From Pleurodeles waltl (taxonomy: Eukaryota > Chordata > Amphibia > Caudata > Salamandridae): a stretch of 64,000 nt of DNA. A program made the translations under genes and the position numbers. The stretch covers positions 637,981,465 to 638,045,464 of the forward strand of contig NC_090439.1 of assembly GCF_031143425.1 (NCBI RefSeq), in the 5' to 3' direction. Positions 23,975-34,110 of the stretch are shown here, piece by piece (position 1 is the first letter of the stretch; every line of letters begins with the position of its first letter). A model generated the notes under the pieces. It searched no databases, was not told the DNA's origin, and saw only the letters and a program-made list of their open reading frames with translations.

Positions 23975-24865
23975 CTATATGACCCCATTCACCACAACTA
24001 AAACACTGTGGTTGTTGAACATACGGCTTTTCAAACCCTCGCGTTTTCCCACTTTCCTCGTTGGTTCTTCGTCCTGCCCAGGAGGTTGAACTGGGATTCT
24101 GTCGAATCGGGCTAGGTGTTGGCCGAAGGGGGGGACCTTAAATTCGAGGGAGCGGTGAAAGGCACATGCTAACTCGATGGTGGTGTTAGTGTCTAGGTTT
24201 GGGTGTAGTTTGATCCAGAGACGTGTGTTGGGTGGTAGGGCATCTAGATACTGTTCCAAGAGGACGATCTCGATAATGTCTTCCCTATTAGCCCCGATGG
24301 GGCCTAACCACTTGAGACCCAAATCCTTGATCCGGAAATATAGGGCTCGGGGATTTTCGGAGGGTCCCCACTTGGCTTTTCTAAACCGGACTCGGTAGTG
24401 TTCTGAATCGAAACCCACCCTTTCCAGGATGCTCTTTTTAATGTCCTGATAGGGAGTTATTCCACCTGGGTTCACCGCTTGATAAGCTGCTTGGAGGGTT
24501 CCTGTCAATAGCGGGGCTATATATTGGCCCCATCGCTCCTGGGGCCAGGTAGCGGAAGTGGCAACTCGCTCAAAATTGGTAAAGAAAGCATCTGGGTCCT
24601 CGCCTTCCTGGTACCGCTGTAGGACCGAACTGGGTACATTCGGGTGCACCCGGGTGGCAGCAATGGTATCCGTGAGATTTTTAATGGCAGTTTCATGAAC
24701 CAATTGATTGTTGGCCATGATAGTGGCCTGGCTTTTGAGCGCGTTTTGCAGGGCTTCCCTTTCCACTTTAGCCTCCTTCTGTTGTTCTTCCCAGACTATT
24801 TGCAGATGCCTCTGTCCCTCGGCTAACTGCTGCATCATATCTGATATTGTGGGTTTATCCTCCAT
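23975..24865 (-). CDS. gag: Gag with SCAN-like capsid domain
   Basis: 296 codons starting MEDKPTISDMM, 31 nt downstream of the primer site on the minus strand. The N-terminus (about residues 1-75) is Gln/Glu/Lys-rich and probably coiled coil. Residues about 85-245 form the capsid. The part from about 155 matches the SCAN pattern (FRKAKWG, RIKDLGLKWLGP, IIEIVLLEQYLDALP, then W). The vertebrate SCAN domain is reported to derive from Gmr1-like gag. Gag would assemble virus-like particles. The listed end follows a short out-of-frame tail. The zinc knuckle is in the -1 frame, reached at a slippery heptamer at 24044-24050. Confidence 0.9.
   Translation of the reverse strand: MEDKPTISDMMQQLAEGQRHLQIVWEEQQKEAKVEREALQNALKSQATIMANNQLVHETAIKNLTDTIAATRVHPNVPSSVLQRYQEGEDPDAFFTNFERVATSATWPQERWGQYIAPLLTGTLQAAYQAVNPGGITPYQDIKKSILERVGFDSEHYRVRFRKAKWGPSENPRALYFRIKDLGLKWLGPIGANREDIIEIVLLEQYLDALPPNTRLWIKLHPNLDTNTTIELACAFHRSLEFKVPPFGQHLARFDRIPVQPPGQDEEPTRKVGKREGLKSRMFNNHSVLVVVNGVI
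24044..24050 (-). promoter_or_regulatory. Candidate -1 frameshift site between gag and pol
   Basis: The minus strand reads G GGA AAA in the gag frame, a canonical X XXY YYZ slippery heptamer. Slipping back one base enters exactly the frame that carries the zinc knuckle, protease and integrase. I did not identify a clear downstream pseudoknot. Confidence 0.6.
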
Positions 24866-24895
24866 GGTCCTAGACTGTCTGTCGCCCGGTCCAAT

Positions 24896-24913
24896 ATCCC
24901 ACTTCTGACACCA
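24896..24913 (-). other. Primer binding site, tRNA-Leu type
   Basis: Minus-strand TGGTGTCAGAAGTGGGAT begins one base after the 5' LTR. It complements the 3' end of a vertebrate tRNA-Leu (CAA-type, ending CCCACTTCTGACA plus CCA) as I remember it. Confidence 0.75.
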
Positions 24914-24914
24914 C

Positions 24915-25914
24915 TGTAACGGGTTCTTTATCCCGAGTGGAAGGGATATTGGATTAAGACGACTGACGCATTTTCAAGGGGTTAACTAATTTATTTCTGT
25001 TACGTTTATAAGGTAAACTTATCTTCTTCTCAGAATACCAGACTTGGTATAGTCTCTAAATGCAAATAATAAATCCCTTGTTTATTTATTTTCTCTTCCA
25101 GGGTTCGGACAAGGGTCCTGGTGGGGTCTGGTCCGGCTTTAAGAGGGTTCTGCTCCTCCCGTGTGACAGCGGCCCAGGTATCCAAAAATAAGGAAGAAAA
25201 GAAAAACAGGTAAGTGGGGTTTTAAGAAGTAGGTAGGATTATTTGGGTTTAGTAGGGGGGTGGGGGAATAGGTAGGAGTGCAGGTAGGTGAGGGATACTT
25301 TTTATCACGTCCTCCTCCTTGCCCCAAGTGCCTTCGTGGAGCTCCCCTTCTTGTGGTGGTAATTACTTAGGGTTGGGTTTCGTGCGGTTAGAAGGTACAC
25401 TGGTTTCCCCTTTTTACACTGTCTCACCCCCCTGATAGGACGTCAGCCCCCTCCCCTTGGCCCTCCGTAGTCCCAGTAACCACCCGAAGCCCCAGTCCCA
25501 CTTGGGCTACGACCGTACCTCTGTAGGCCACGCCCTTCCAGGGACGCGGCCGGCTGCCTGACGGTCTCCCGACTTCACTGACCCAGGGGCGGGAGGCTCC
25601 CTGCTTATCGCTCTTCCTTCACGGTGCTCGTCTGCTTCACGGGGACTCGCTCCGTTGTGGTGTGCGTTTTGCCTTTCGTCTTGCTCTCCCCCTGTTCTCA
25701 GCGTGTCCCAGTCCTTCACGTCTCCCTTTGCTGCGGCGGCGTCCCGATCCTCCGCGTCTCTCCTTGCTGCGGCGGCGTCCGTCCATTTAAATTTCCCTCC
25801 GACGTACATGACGTTTGACGTCATGTAGTCCCGAGCTCCTCGGGTGCCCCCGGGGGATCCCTCGTCAGTTTCCTCGCTTTCATGCAAACCGGCGTCAGAA
25901 GACGTCCGGTTACA
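24915..25914 (-). repeat. 5' LTR of the Gmr1-like element
   Basis: 1000 bp, about 99% identical to 19640-20649. It should carry the promoter. On the minus strand an AAATTTAAATGG TATA-like stretch lies near 25784-25797, just downstream of the CRE palindrome. AATAAA signals lie near 25075-25090. Confidence 0.95.
25806..25826. promoter_or_regulatory. CRE-centred palindrome in the 5' LTR
   Basis: Same 9-bp inverted repeat as at 20541-20561, with TGACGTCA at 25816-25823, about 10-20 bp upstream (minus strand) of the TATA-like stretch. The position fits a promoter element. Confidence 0.6.
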
Positions 25915-25919
25915 GTAAC

Positions 25920-27726
25920 TTTCAGCTCAAACAGTGACAGTGCATCCAATATGTAATGTGGGCCTTCGTGTCATGCAGAAGTGGGTGTACAACTAAAGTA
26001 TCGCTACTTGTGTGCGTTTCCCCCAGTGAACATTGGCATAACCAGAGCCTTTATCAGGCATTGTGACAATCCAGGACAGCATCTCCTTCAGCTAAATGTG
26101 TTTAGAGCCCACACAGTCTGAGGGTTCATGCTTTCCTCTTGGTGATGGTTAGTTGTTTTTTGCACTCATTTTTTGCATCTAAGGATAGTCTGTAAATGCG
26201 TGTGTAAAAGTCCATCCTTTATATTACACTTAACACTGACAGCAACTTTGTACTTAAGCACTTCCAAGTTTAAAAAAACACACAACCTGCCTCACACGGA
26301 GACAACGCTTCATGAAGGACTGCTTGCAGGGGTGGCAGTAGGACAAAGAGGGCAAACTTTTGTTGCCTGAGGGACTTATAGCAACCCGTGCTGCTGCAAG
26401 ACTTTGGTACATATGACTCAGGAGGCCAATGGAGCACCAGAAGTGACATCGCTGCTGCTGACCCACGCAAGAGTAAAAGTCCTCTCTGCATAGCAGGTGA
26501 GGTATATGCATCCAAGGAAGAGGGGTGTATCCACCACACCAGCCCACCTAATGTGTGGTGCTCCCTATTTGGGGGAACTACATTTGTTCAATTTGAATAG
26601 CCAGGTGTTAGAATGCAGATTTCCTGACTCCACAATACCACAACTTCCAGGTGTCCTCCATTTCAATTAAATCTACGAACCCTTTTAACTCCAATATTGA
26701 TGAGGTGGATGCTATGTGTATTTTTGATGCATTGGCACATTTCCTTCATGCCCAACTGTGTCATGCTAGTGATGAATATTTGGTTTTCCTTTGCATGTTA
26801 CTGCACTGTATTGTAACATTTGCAAAGACCTTCTTATAACTTCGGAGGCCCTGTAGCACTTCCAGCAGGTTAGGAAAACATTTACGTTGTTTGTGGGTTA
26901 ACTTTGTGGCCTACATTGGAAGCGAGGGGTGCTGTGCATGAGGCTCTGTGGAGTGTGCCAATCATGTTGCAATTAACTTGTGTCTGTATAAGCATGGAGT
27001 GAAGCACAGAGATGAATGAGGCAGAGTTGTGTGTACAGGTACATGTCACCTTCCAAGTGTTTGGGTAGGAGGCGATCAATTGCTACGTTTTAGTGGTAGG
27101 CTGGTCTATTTGGTGTAGAGTGTGAGTTGTTTTAGCCATCTTGCTCCCATCCAGTAGCTGTTCTTACGGTTGGAATGTGGCAGAGAAGTGTATGATTGAG
27201 ATGGTTGGGTGATACTTACCTTCATCTTCTAACCTGACTTGTCAGGTCCATAACCAGGTCATCTATTTGGTAACAGTCAGGTCTTCACCACCCTCCAGAG
27301 TTCACTGGGCTCCTGGATGATTCCTATTGCTATGAGTCAGGCATTCCAAGTCTAGCCCCCTTTTCCTTCAAAATGGTAAAAATTTGCTTGCATTGAAATT
27401 CTGCTGAAATTTTGGCAGCCACCCCTTTACTGACGCTCCCAAGAAGTTCTGCTGTTGCACGGCTTAACAACATGGCACAGCCGTTCATTCAGGAAACAGG
27501 AGAATGGGTTCCTTTATTTGCTTGTGTACACCTATAAGTGACAGGTGACGTCTCATCACAAGGTGGTACATGGTGTCACTGTAGGGAGACAGAAAGCCCC
27601 AGTCTAACTGCTGGGATAACTGGGTACGTATACTGCTGGCACTGGTGCACGAGGGCGCAGGAAGCAGTGAGGTTCAAGGCTGGCGATGTGGGCTGGAGCA
27701 TTTGCCCAGCTATTAGCCATGTCATG
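25920..27726. other. No recognisable feature
   Basis: Flanking DNA interrupted by the LTR element. I saw no gene or defined repeat. Confidence 0.4.
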
Positions 27727-28068
27727 CAGTGCATAATTTGTAAATAAAATCTTGCCGGAGCCCAAAGGCCTCCTCTTAAACAGGCTACTGCTGCAATTAA
27801 ATATGCCAACACAAAATACTGAGGCAGCGTAATCCTGAAGCCATCTCGGGCCACTTCAATCTATTTACAGCCACTCCCTGCCCCTTCAGCTCAGCCTTGC
27901 AGCTTTCTGCTTTCTCCCATTGTGATGCCTCTTCATTTTTATCTTCCTCCATCTTTCCCATATGTCTTTTGCTCACAGTAAATGCTTGAGGTAGAAAAAT
28001 AAGTGCCAGCCCTCAAAAATAAGTGCTGGTGCTCCGCACCTAAAACAGCAAGCACAAATTAAGCACTG
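27727..28068 (-). mobile_element. hAT-type miniature element, copy 2
   Basis: It is the reverse-complement relative of 4686-5011. It starts CAGTGCATAATTTGTAAAT and ends CACAAATTAAGCACTG. Flanks ATGTCATG (27719-27726) and ATGTCTTG (28069-28076) match at 7 of 8 bases, a slightly decayed 8-bp target duplication. Internal blocks such as 'CTTCAGGATTACCCTGCCTC' of copy 1 appear here inverted. Confidence 0.85.
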
Positions 28069-28611
28069 ATGTCTTGTCCCTGACGGTCATTGTGGAAACA
28101 GTGGCTTTAACTACGACAGAAGCCTCTGTGTTGGTTGTTGATTTTTGTGACAGTGTAGGTTCTGTGCCCCACCTGTCTGACAGACAGACTTTCTCTCACC
28201 AGCTGTATTCCAGCAGAGAAGAGACCTCAGGTAATTGCCCAGGCCATGAACACGCAATCCGGAACCAAATTAGTTACTTTATGGGATTTTCAATTAGAAG
28301 TATATATTTGTTTGTTTTCTTTCTGTCTCTAACAAAAAGACAACATGATACGAATAATGTGGATATTGCTCAAATTACCAGCATATTCTTCTGTGGCGGG
28401 TGTGATTTCGGGTGAGCTGAAGTGTGTTAAGTGCTTCTTAAAGTCTGGCTAATGACAATAGAGTTTGCTACCAGACACCACAGGATTCCAGTCACTGTTG
28501 TTATGGCTAATAGAGAGTCACAGTTAAAATAGATACATAGACAGACAGACACGCTCACAAACACACTGGTGCACACATGGGCATACCGACACAAACACAA
28601 GCACGCGCACA
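28069..28611. other. No gene; CA-rich low-complexity stretch
   Basis: 28529-28611 is an ACA/GACA-rich simple sequence. The rest shows nothing recognisable. Confidence 0.5.
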
Positions 28612-29238
28612 GGGCCTGCTTTACAAAGCCCTAGTGGCACACTGCGCCACTAGAGGGTCATTGTTTTTGACGCTCCAGTGATGCATGTGCCAGCCCATAT
28701 TTACAAGGCCACGCAAAGCCATCTTGCGTGGCTTTTCATGGCATTGTTAAATATGGACCACTTTCACGCACAACACTGCATGAAAGGGGTGTTCTATGGA
28801 TGTTGCTTTGGGTGTTCCCACGCAACACCAATGGAACATGAAGGAATCTGATGTATTCCCAGATTTACAAGTATTGTAAGAGTGATGCAGCAGGCAAAAT
28901 ATTTTTATTTCTCCCCGTTGTTTCCTCTTTCTATGTGTGCTGCATTTTGTGGCACACATAGAAAATGGAAAACACCTCTTGTGATTGTTTTTGTGCAGGA
29001 AAGCATCCCTTCCTACATAAAAGCCATCATCCCCACAACGCAGGCACCCTGGCACCATGGTGCAAGGGCACCTGCCTTGGTGCATGGCAGCAATTTGTGC
29101 ACCAGCGCATGGGGAAAGGAAAGAAATTCACTGTATCTTGTAGATACAGTGCATTTTTGCCCCTTCCCGGTGGTGCAAGGCAGGGAAGCAACACCCTTGC
29201 TGCGCCACCCTGTGCCACAGGACTTGTATATGAGGCCC
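28612..29238 (-). mobile_element. Non-autonomous DNA element (~625-bp family), copy 1
   Basis: GGGCCTGCTTTACAAA at the left and TTGTATATGAGGCCC at the right are imperfect inverted ends. ACA lies on both sides (28609-28611, 29239-29241), a possible 3-bp duplication. Its reverse complement shares ordered blocks with 40882-41504, including CTTTCCTGCACAAAAACAAT and a palindromic 'CTATGTGTGC...GCACACATAG' stem. Confidence 0.65.
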
Positions 29239-29241
29239 ACA

Positions 29242-29724
29242 GAGTTTCTTGGCAGGCATTCATAAGAGGGGGCTGATGTGTCTAAAGTTTTATTTATGTA
29301 AATCGGAATTTCTCCAAATTAAGATGTGAGCTTTAGACAGCACTAGTCGGGAACAGGGAGAAGCAATCCATTCCCACTGCTCGCAACTTGTGCTGTACGC
29401 ATACAATGCATTAATTTGGATTAATTCACTGCTATATTTGGTAACTTCAGACACAAATGCAAAAAACATATGTTCGGCTCTGCGCTGAGCCAGCATAACT
29501 TTAGTATTACTGCACTAGGACAATATTTATCACAAAGTGTACCTGGGTAAATATTGTGTGTGCGCATTCAGTTGCACAGGTGCAGTCGAATTTCTATCAT
29601 TTTGACCCCAAATCATGATGTCTCCCATGCGCCCCCATTTGTGATTGGAAGAGAATGCACATTGAATTTCTGTTCTTTACAAGATGAAGCGCTGCCCTGG
29701 CTCGGTGCAGAACCATGCATCTGT
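29242..29724. other. No recognisable feature
   Basis: No motif, terminal repeat or coding signal. Confidence 0.4.
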
Positions 29725-30145
29725 TTTTTTAGGTTGCGCATAGCAGCGCACATGCCCTTCTTTTCCGACGTGTTGGTATGTATCTGGGCTTTTAACAACG
29801 CCCACCTCACACCCATCACTATCATTCGTTCATGGGCTTGCCCTTCAAAAATCCTTTGATGACATTGGTAAATGATTTACGTTTGTCCCTCCTTAGGGCA
29901 GTTTTGTTACCATCTTGGCTATTGCCCCTGTTACATGGCTAATTGCACTTTTGCCGATAAGTTTGACTGCAAGTGAACTTCTTTTTCCTGTTCTGTCTCT
30001 CCTTATTGCTGGTGCTCATGGAGGCCATGGCGCTGTGAATCGGCTCACTTATGTGAAACTGTTTTACTTTTGATTTTCAAGGTATGTCGCAAGAAAAGTC
30101 CGGTTAGGAGTTTACAACGCTAATAGCTCTAATGTCAGCGAGTAA
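29725..30145. repeat. Interspersed repeat R, copy 1
   Basis: About 400 bp that aligns along its whole length, same strand, with 39040-39445. Shared blocks include GGGCTTGCC(C/T)TTCAAAAATCC, 'CATTGGTAAATG', 'CCTGTTACAT', 'TTTGCCGATAAGTTTGACTG' and 'GACAAGAAAAGTCC'-type ends. No coding motif. It could be a SINE or a piece of a larger element. Confidence 0.75.
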
Positions 30146-31071
30146 CCTGACCTCCCATAAATCGGGAATAATAGCCCCAATGTGTGGCAGTCTCGAGGGG
30201 GGAAGGTCGGTTCGATTTGGAGCTCTTAGTGTTGGAGACCTCAATGCTTAGATTTTGGGAAACTGCTTCGACTTTCACCTTTGCCTAGAGGCACTTTTTG
30301 TAGATTTTGGGAGATAAGCAGGTCGTTTTGTAGCAATCACTGGTTTAGCTGTCGGATGTGAAAACTGCTAGGTGCCTCAGCATTTTATCCACGGAATACA
30401 AACTAAAAAAACAATGCAACCTGCAATTGTTATGATCCAAACAAATAGTTTTTTCCTTCAGGCATTGACTTCTTACCTTACACAAATGTTACCTTTCTTC
30501 AACTCCTCGAGGTTGGAACCTTTTATTGTGAGATGCTGTTATATTTTTGTGACTCATATTTCAAGATAATGGGACCAATTAATAAAAAATCTAAATCGGC
30601 CACCATCTATTTCTTTAAAGATTATTTTGACTTCACAAAGCATTCCAGAAATACTAGTTTGAAAACCATATTCAGCTTCTATAGGATACACACAAGCACA
30701 CATTTACATACTCCACATTTCGGGCTGAGTTGATGCTTAGTGAAACTGTTTTCCACAAGCTAATTCAGTTGTCTTTTTTTCGCTGGAGAAAACACTTCTT
30801 CACACAGAGAAATCACTTTACCTACTCTCCAATAATGTGTCCCATTCCCATCCATCCACATACAGATTTACCCTGCCCTTGTTGGGCTTAAATCTTTGAT
30901 TATATACAAGGTGGGAGCATTTCTGAAAGCCAACAAATTTAAAGTTTGGGGGTGTTCACCCATTCTGGATGGCATTTATGCATTGGAATGTTTAATGAAC
31001 GCCATGAGAGTATATTTAGCATACAGGCATAAAATCAATTTAGAAATTACTCATAATATGTGCATATTTGT
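30146..31071. other. No recognisable feature
   Basis: Flank of the Ngaro-type element. Nothing was recognised. Confidence 0.4.
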
Positions 31072-31633
31072 TAGGACCCGGAGGCCTCCATACAACCCCC
31101 ACTCCCCACCAGAAATACACAAACCGACAACTTTAAACGTTGGAAGTGGTTTATTCAAACATTAAACATCTTATAACTTTTCAAGCATATTAGATATTCC
31201 CAAGAGTACTGGGTATCCGTTTACCAAACACTTAACATATTTACATTTTTATATCTACATGTCATGAGCATTTTTGTGACCATAAATCAATTCTGACAGG
31301 ATCCCTTCCTGTCCTGAACCACCATTGGGCCACACAGGTGACCCATCTATCACCTGTATCCCTAGGAGGGGCGGTTACCCTGACTACACTGTACCTTGTC
31401 CTCATGCTTCGGGTTCCGCCCCCTCCTCCAAACACCAATCAGACTCAGGGTGTAACGGGCGGCCAATGGAGCCCCATGTTCCCCCCAGCGATCTGAGCTC
31501 CCTTACCCCTTGATCTGGTGTGTACATCCGTTGGTTGGCTCAGAACTTCAGGATCCTATCCCAGGTGTCCTCCCGGGGGCCCCACCTTGGGGACCCCCCC
31601 TGTTGCTTCTAGTCACATTTATATCTCAATTTC
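31072..31633 (-). repeat. Ngaro terminal repeat B2
   Basis: Starts TAGGACCCGGAGGCC; repeated at 31982-32548 with only a handful of differences and a small indel near 31453. A 47-bp unique segment (31634-31680) separates it from A2. Confidence 0.9.
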
Positions 31634-31680
31634 TGCAATACACATGCCTACCGCCTAACAAAAGGAGAGGGTGGGTGGGT

Positions 31681-31981
31681 CAAACGCGGGACCCCGCTCC
31701 TGTCCAGCCGCCGCAAAATGGTAAAGAAGGGCTTGCCTTCTTGGGGGGGCCATTAAATAGCCCCCCACCAGTTCGCGGCGGTCAGAACCAGTCAGGGCCC
31801 AATGTAGACCCAGCGTTTGGTCCGGGGAAGACTTCCGCCCCCAGGCCTCGCGAGGCCCGGGGGCGGAAGTCCGGCCAGCCACCTGCGCACCACAGGTGCG
31901 CACCTGAGGGGAGTGCAGGGACTCGGAGCCCCCGGCTCCTAATAGGCCGCGCCCCCCCACTTTGGCAGGGGCGCTTTACCC
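31681..31981 (-). repeat. Ngaro repeat A2
   Basis: 301 bp matching A1 (38496-38796) with about 17 differences, nearly all C/T or G/A changes at CpG-type sites. It contains two palindromes: one near 31743-31766 (GGGGGGCC...GGCCCCCC type) and one at about 31832-31870 centred on GGCCTCGCGAGGCC with flanking CTTCCGCCCC/GGGGCGGAAG arms. Confidence 0.92.
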
Positions 31982-32548
31982 TAGGACCCGGAGGCCTCCA
32001 TACAACCCCCACTCCCCACCAGAAATACACAAACCGACAACTTTAAACGTTGGAAGTGGTTTATTCAAACATTAAACATCTTATAACTTTTCAAGCATAT
32101 TAGATATTCCCAAGAGTACTGGGTATCTGTTTACCAAACACTTAACATATTTACATTTTTATATCTACATGTCATGAGCATTTTTGTGACCATAAATCAA
32201 TTCTGACAGGATCCCTTCCTGTCCTGAACCACCATTGGACCACACAGGTGACCCATCTATCACCTGTATCCCTAGGAGGGGCGGTTACCCTGACTACACT
32301 GTACCTTGTCCTCATGCTTCGGGTTCCGCCCCCTCCTCCAAACACCAATCAGACTCGGGGTGTAACGGGGCGGCCAAGGGCTGGAGCCCCATGTTCCCCC
32401 CAGCGATCTGAGCTCCCTTACCTCTTGATCTGGTGTGTACATCCGTTGGTTGGCTCAGAACTTCAGGATCCTATCCCAGGTGTCCTCCCGGGGGCCCCAC
32501 CTTGGGGACCCCCCCTGTTGCTTCTAGTCACATTTATATCTCAATTTC
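31982..32548 (-). repeat. Ngaro repeat B1
   Basis: Direct repeat of B2, next to the end of the hydrolase gene. The final 25 bp (32524-32548) overlap the hydrolase frame. Confidence 0.9.
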
Positions 32549-33210
32549 CGCCACGAGGGCGACCAGGGCCCAAAAGGTCCTTCGCCCTCCCCACCTGAAA
32601 ACAAACTACGCGCAAAGGACCACATGTCATGAATGAATTGATTGGTCCCTGTATCAGATAGGTGCACCTGGTCCTTGTGGAACATGTGTGAGCCCTTTAA
32701 TAGTTTGTGGGGGATGTTCCATAGCCGCCCCGGGCCCGGGCAAAGTTTTGCCATCTCAGCGTTAAGCTGTCGTACCGAAACATTGATAGTCCTTGACCTG
32801 ATCCCTGCGCCCCATTTTCGCCGTGGCACCATGTGGGACCACGCAATCGCAGCATTTGGAAATTGCTTTGACAATTTAGTAATCTCTAAAAATACTGTTT
32901 CTCTTAGAGTCTTGCGGCCCAATCGCACCAAGTCGTTGCCTCCTAAGTAAATAATGACAAGATCCGGGGACTGTAGCCCCTCACATCCCTTCGCCATATT
33001 GACCAAATGCTGTAGCTGAGTGATGCCCACTCCGCCAATTCCACACCAGCGGAATGCCACACCTTGAACCATCGCCGGATTCGACCCACGGAGCTGTTGC
33101 ACCCGGTACGCCACCCGACGAACAAATGAATGCCCCAGAACCCAAACTACACGTTGAGACATTGTACTGAAATGAAAAGAAAAGAGCGTGAGGAGATCAT
33201 ATACTAGCAC
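32524..33210 (-). CDS. SGNH (GDSL-like) hydrolase of the Ngaro element
   Basis: 228 codons, intact. The likely start is the Met of MSQRVVWVLGHSF at 33162, since the 16 residues before it look like leader. Block I is LGHSF (GDS-like Ser), block II is GIGGVGI, block III is YLGGNDL with the Asn, and block V is DQVHLSDTG with the catalytic Asp and His. The order and spacing are those of SGNH hydrolases. Such hydrolase-like ORFs are known in Ngaro and some other retroelements. The substrate is unknown and an esterase role is only assumed. It lies just downstream of the recombinase and is the only uninterrupted gene of this copy. Confidence 0.88.
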   Translation of the reverse strand: MLVYDLLTLFSFHFSTMSQRVVWVLGHSFVRRVAYRVQQLRGSNPAMVQGVAFRWCGIGGVGITQLQHLVNMAKGCEGLQSPDLVIIYLGGNDLVRLGRKTLRETVFLEITKLSKQFPNAAIAWSHMVPRRKWGAGIRSRTINVSVRQLNAEMAKLCPGPGRLWNIPHKLLKGSHMFHKDQVHLSDTGTNQFIHDMWSFARSLFSGGEGEGPFGPWSPSWRKLRYKCD

Positions 33211-33220
33211 CGTGCTACCT

Positions 33221-34110
33221 TTACAACAATTCGGGCCTAATGTAACGTCTGTAACACTCTGATGACCACCGTCCGATGCCTTTCACTGCGGTGGCCGTCA
33301 AGCCAGCACCTGCCGCTAGTGTGGCTGCCCCTATTCTAAAAGAATGGGAGGAGTAACCTGTTTGCTCCACGCCTAATGCCTTCAAGGCCAACTTTAAGAT
33401 CATCAAGAATTGGTATCGCGATAGGCAATCCCCGTTAAGGTGTATGAATAAAGCGGACGAGCCAGCCCGGGGGCGGACCTGGAGGTAATTATTCGTAAGC
33501 AGTCCTGGGCATAACGGTGAACCGGGCGCGGCCCTGAGTGTGATACGGGCCCCCTTCTGAAGCTGGTCCATTTTTGATTTGCGCAAGACTATCGAAAGGA
33601 ACCCAGCGCAGGAAGTAATGTCGCCCCACTGTAGTCCACCCGCATGATCGCACTTGGATGCGCCCACCAATTCACTGATTCGGAAGGCCCCGTAAAAGGC
33701 CACAGCAAAAGCTGCAGAGAATAAGGCAGCCTCTGCGGGGGACGAGCAGATGCCTGGAAGTGCGCCCAGAATGTTCTCAAGTAGGGGTGCGGTATTGGGG
33801 CGCCTAGTATCTGCTTTAACACGAGCCACCCTGGCCCAACCTGCTAAGGCCCTATTTATAATAAAAGTATTCAAGGGTGCCTCGAGTTTTCTGATCTTTG
33901 CGAAAAAACGTATCGCCGCCAAATAAGCCTTTGCGCACGACACTGGGCGCCCCTAGAGTTTTAGATGCTGCAGGAAAGCACAAACCGCGAACTCAGTGAA
34001 TGGTTCAGAAATATGTTGTGACTGTAAGAACCGCCTGTAATTATAAAAATCGTTCTCGTAAGCTTTCTTAGTACGTGGTGCTAGAGATGTTGCTACTAAA
34101 TCGGGGAGGG
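33221..34110 (-). pseudogene. Tyrosine recombinase of the Ngaro element (one stop)
   Basis: The main frame 33221-33943 (240 codons) has a catalytic-domain Arg in RISELVG (about residue 89), a Lys in LRKSKMDQ, HSFRIGAAT (His-x-x-Arg, about residue 200), and GRWSSECYRRYIRPEL with the Tyr nucleophile near the C-terminus. Upstream in the same frame, the SAM-like N-terminal domain (KKAYENDFYNYRRFLQ) is readable back to about 34110 but is cut by a TAG at 33953-33955. The enzyme would insert the circular cDNA by site-specific recombination without a target duplication. The stop could be recent, because the rest is well preserved. Confidence 0.88.

Larger units (their letters stand above)
19640..25914 (-). 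mobile_element. Complete Gmr1-like Ty3/Gypsy LTR retrotransposon
   Basis: The 6275-bp element is bounded by TGTAACGGG and CCGGTTACA and flanked by a 5-bp target duplication GTAAC (19635-19639 and 25915-25919). On the minus strand it has a 5' LTR, tRNA-Leu primer site, gag with a SCAN-like capsid, zinc knuckle, protease, integrase, then RT and RNase H, polypurine tract and 3' LTR. Integrase upstream of RT is the hallmark of Gmr1-like elements, described first from Atlantic cod; other Ty3/Gypsy elements have it downstream. The LTRs differ by about 8 substitutions plus a 10-bp (GAAAA)n indel, so insertion was recent. It carries two frame changes in the coding region, and all the catalytic motifs I looked for are present. 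Confidence 0.93.

Noticed and set aside
29725..30145. Repeat R as a newt-type satellite with hammerhead ribozyme
   Set aside because: The conserved hammerhead core (CTGATGA plus GAAA in proper spacing) was not seen, and the two copies are dispersed, not tandem.
31510..32046. 178-codon plus frame across Ngaro repeats
   Set aside because: It lies wholly in the terminal repeats, is Pro/Gly-rich from GC bias and has no motif.
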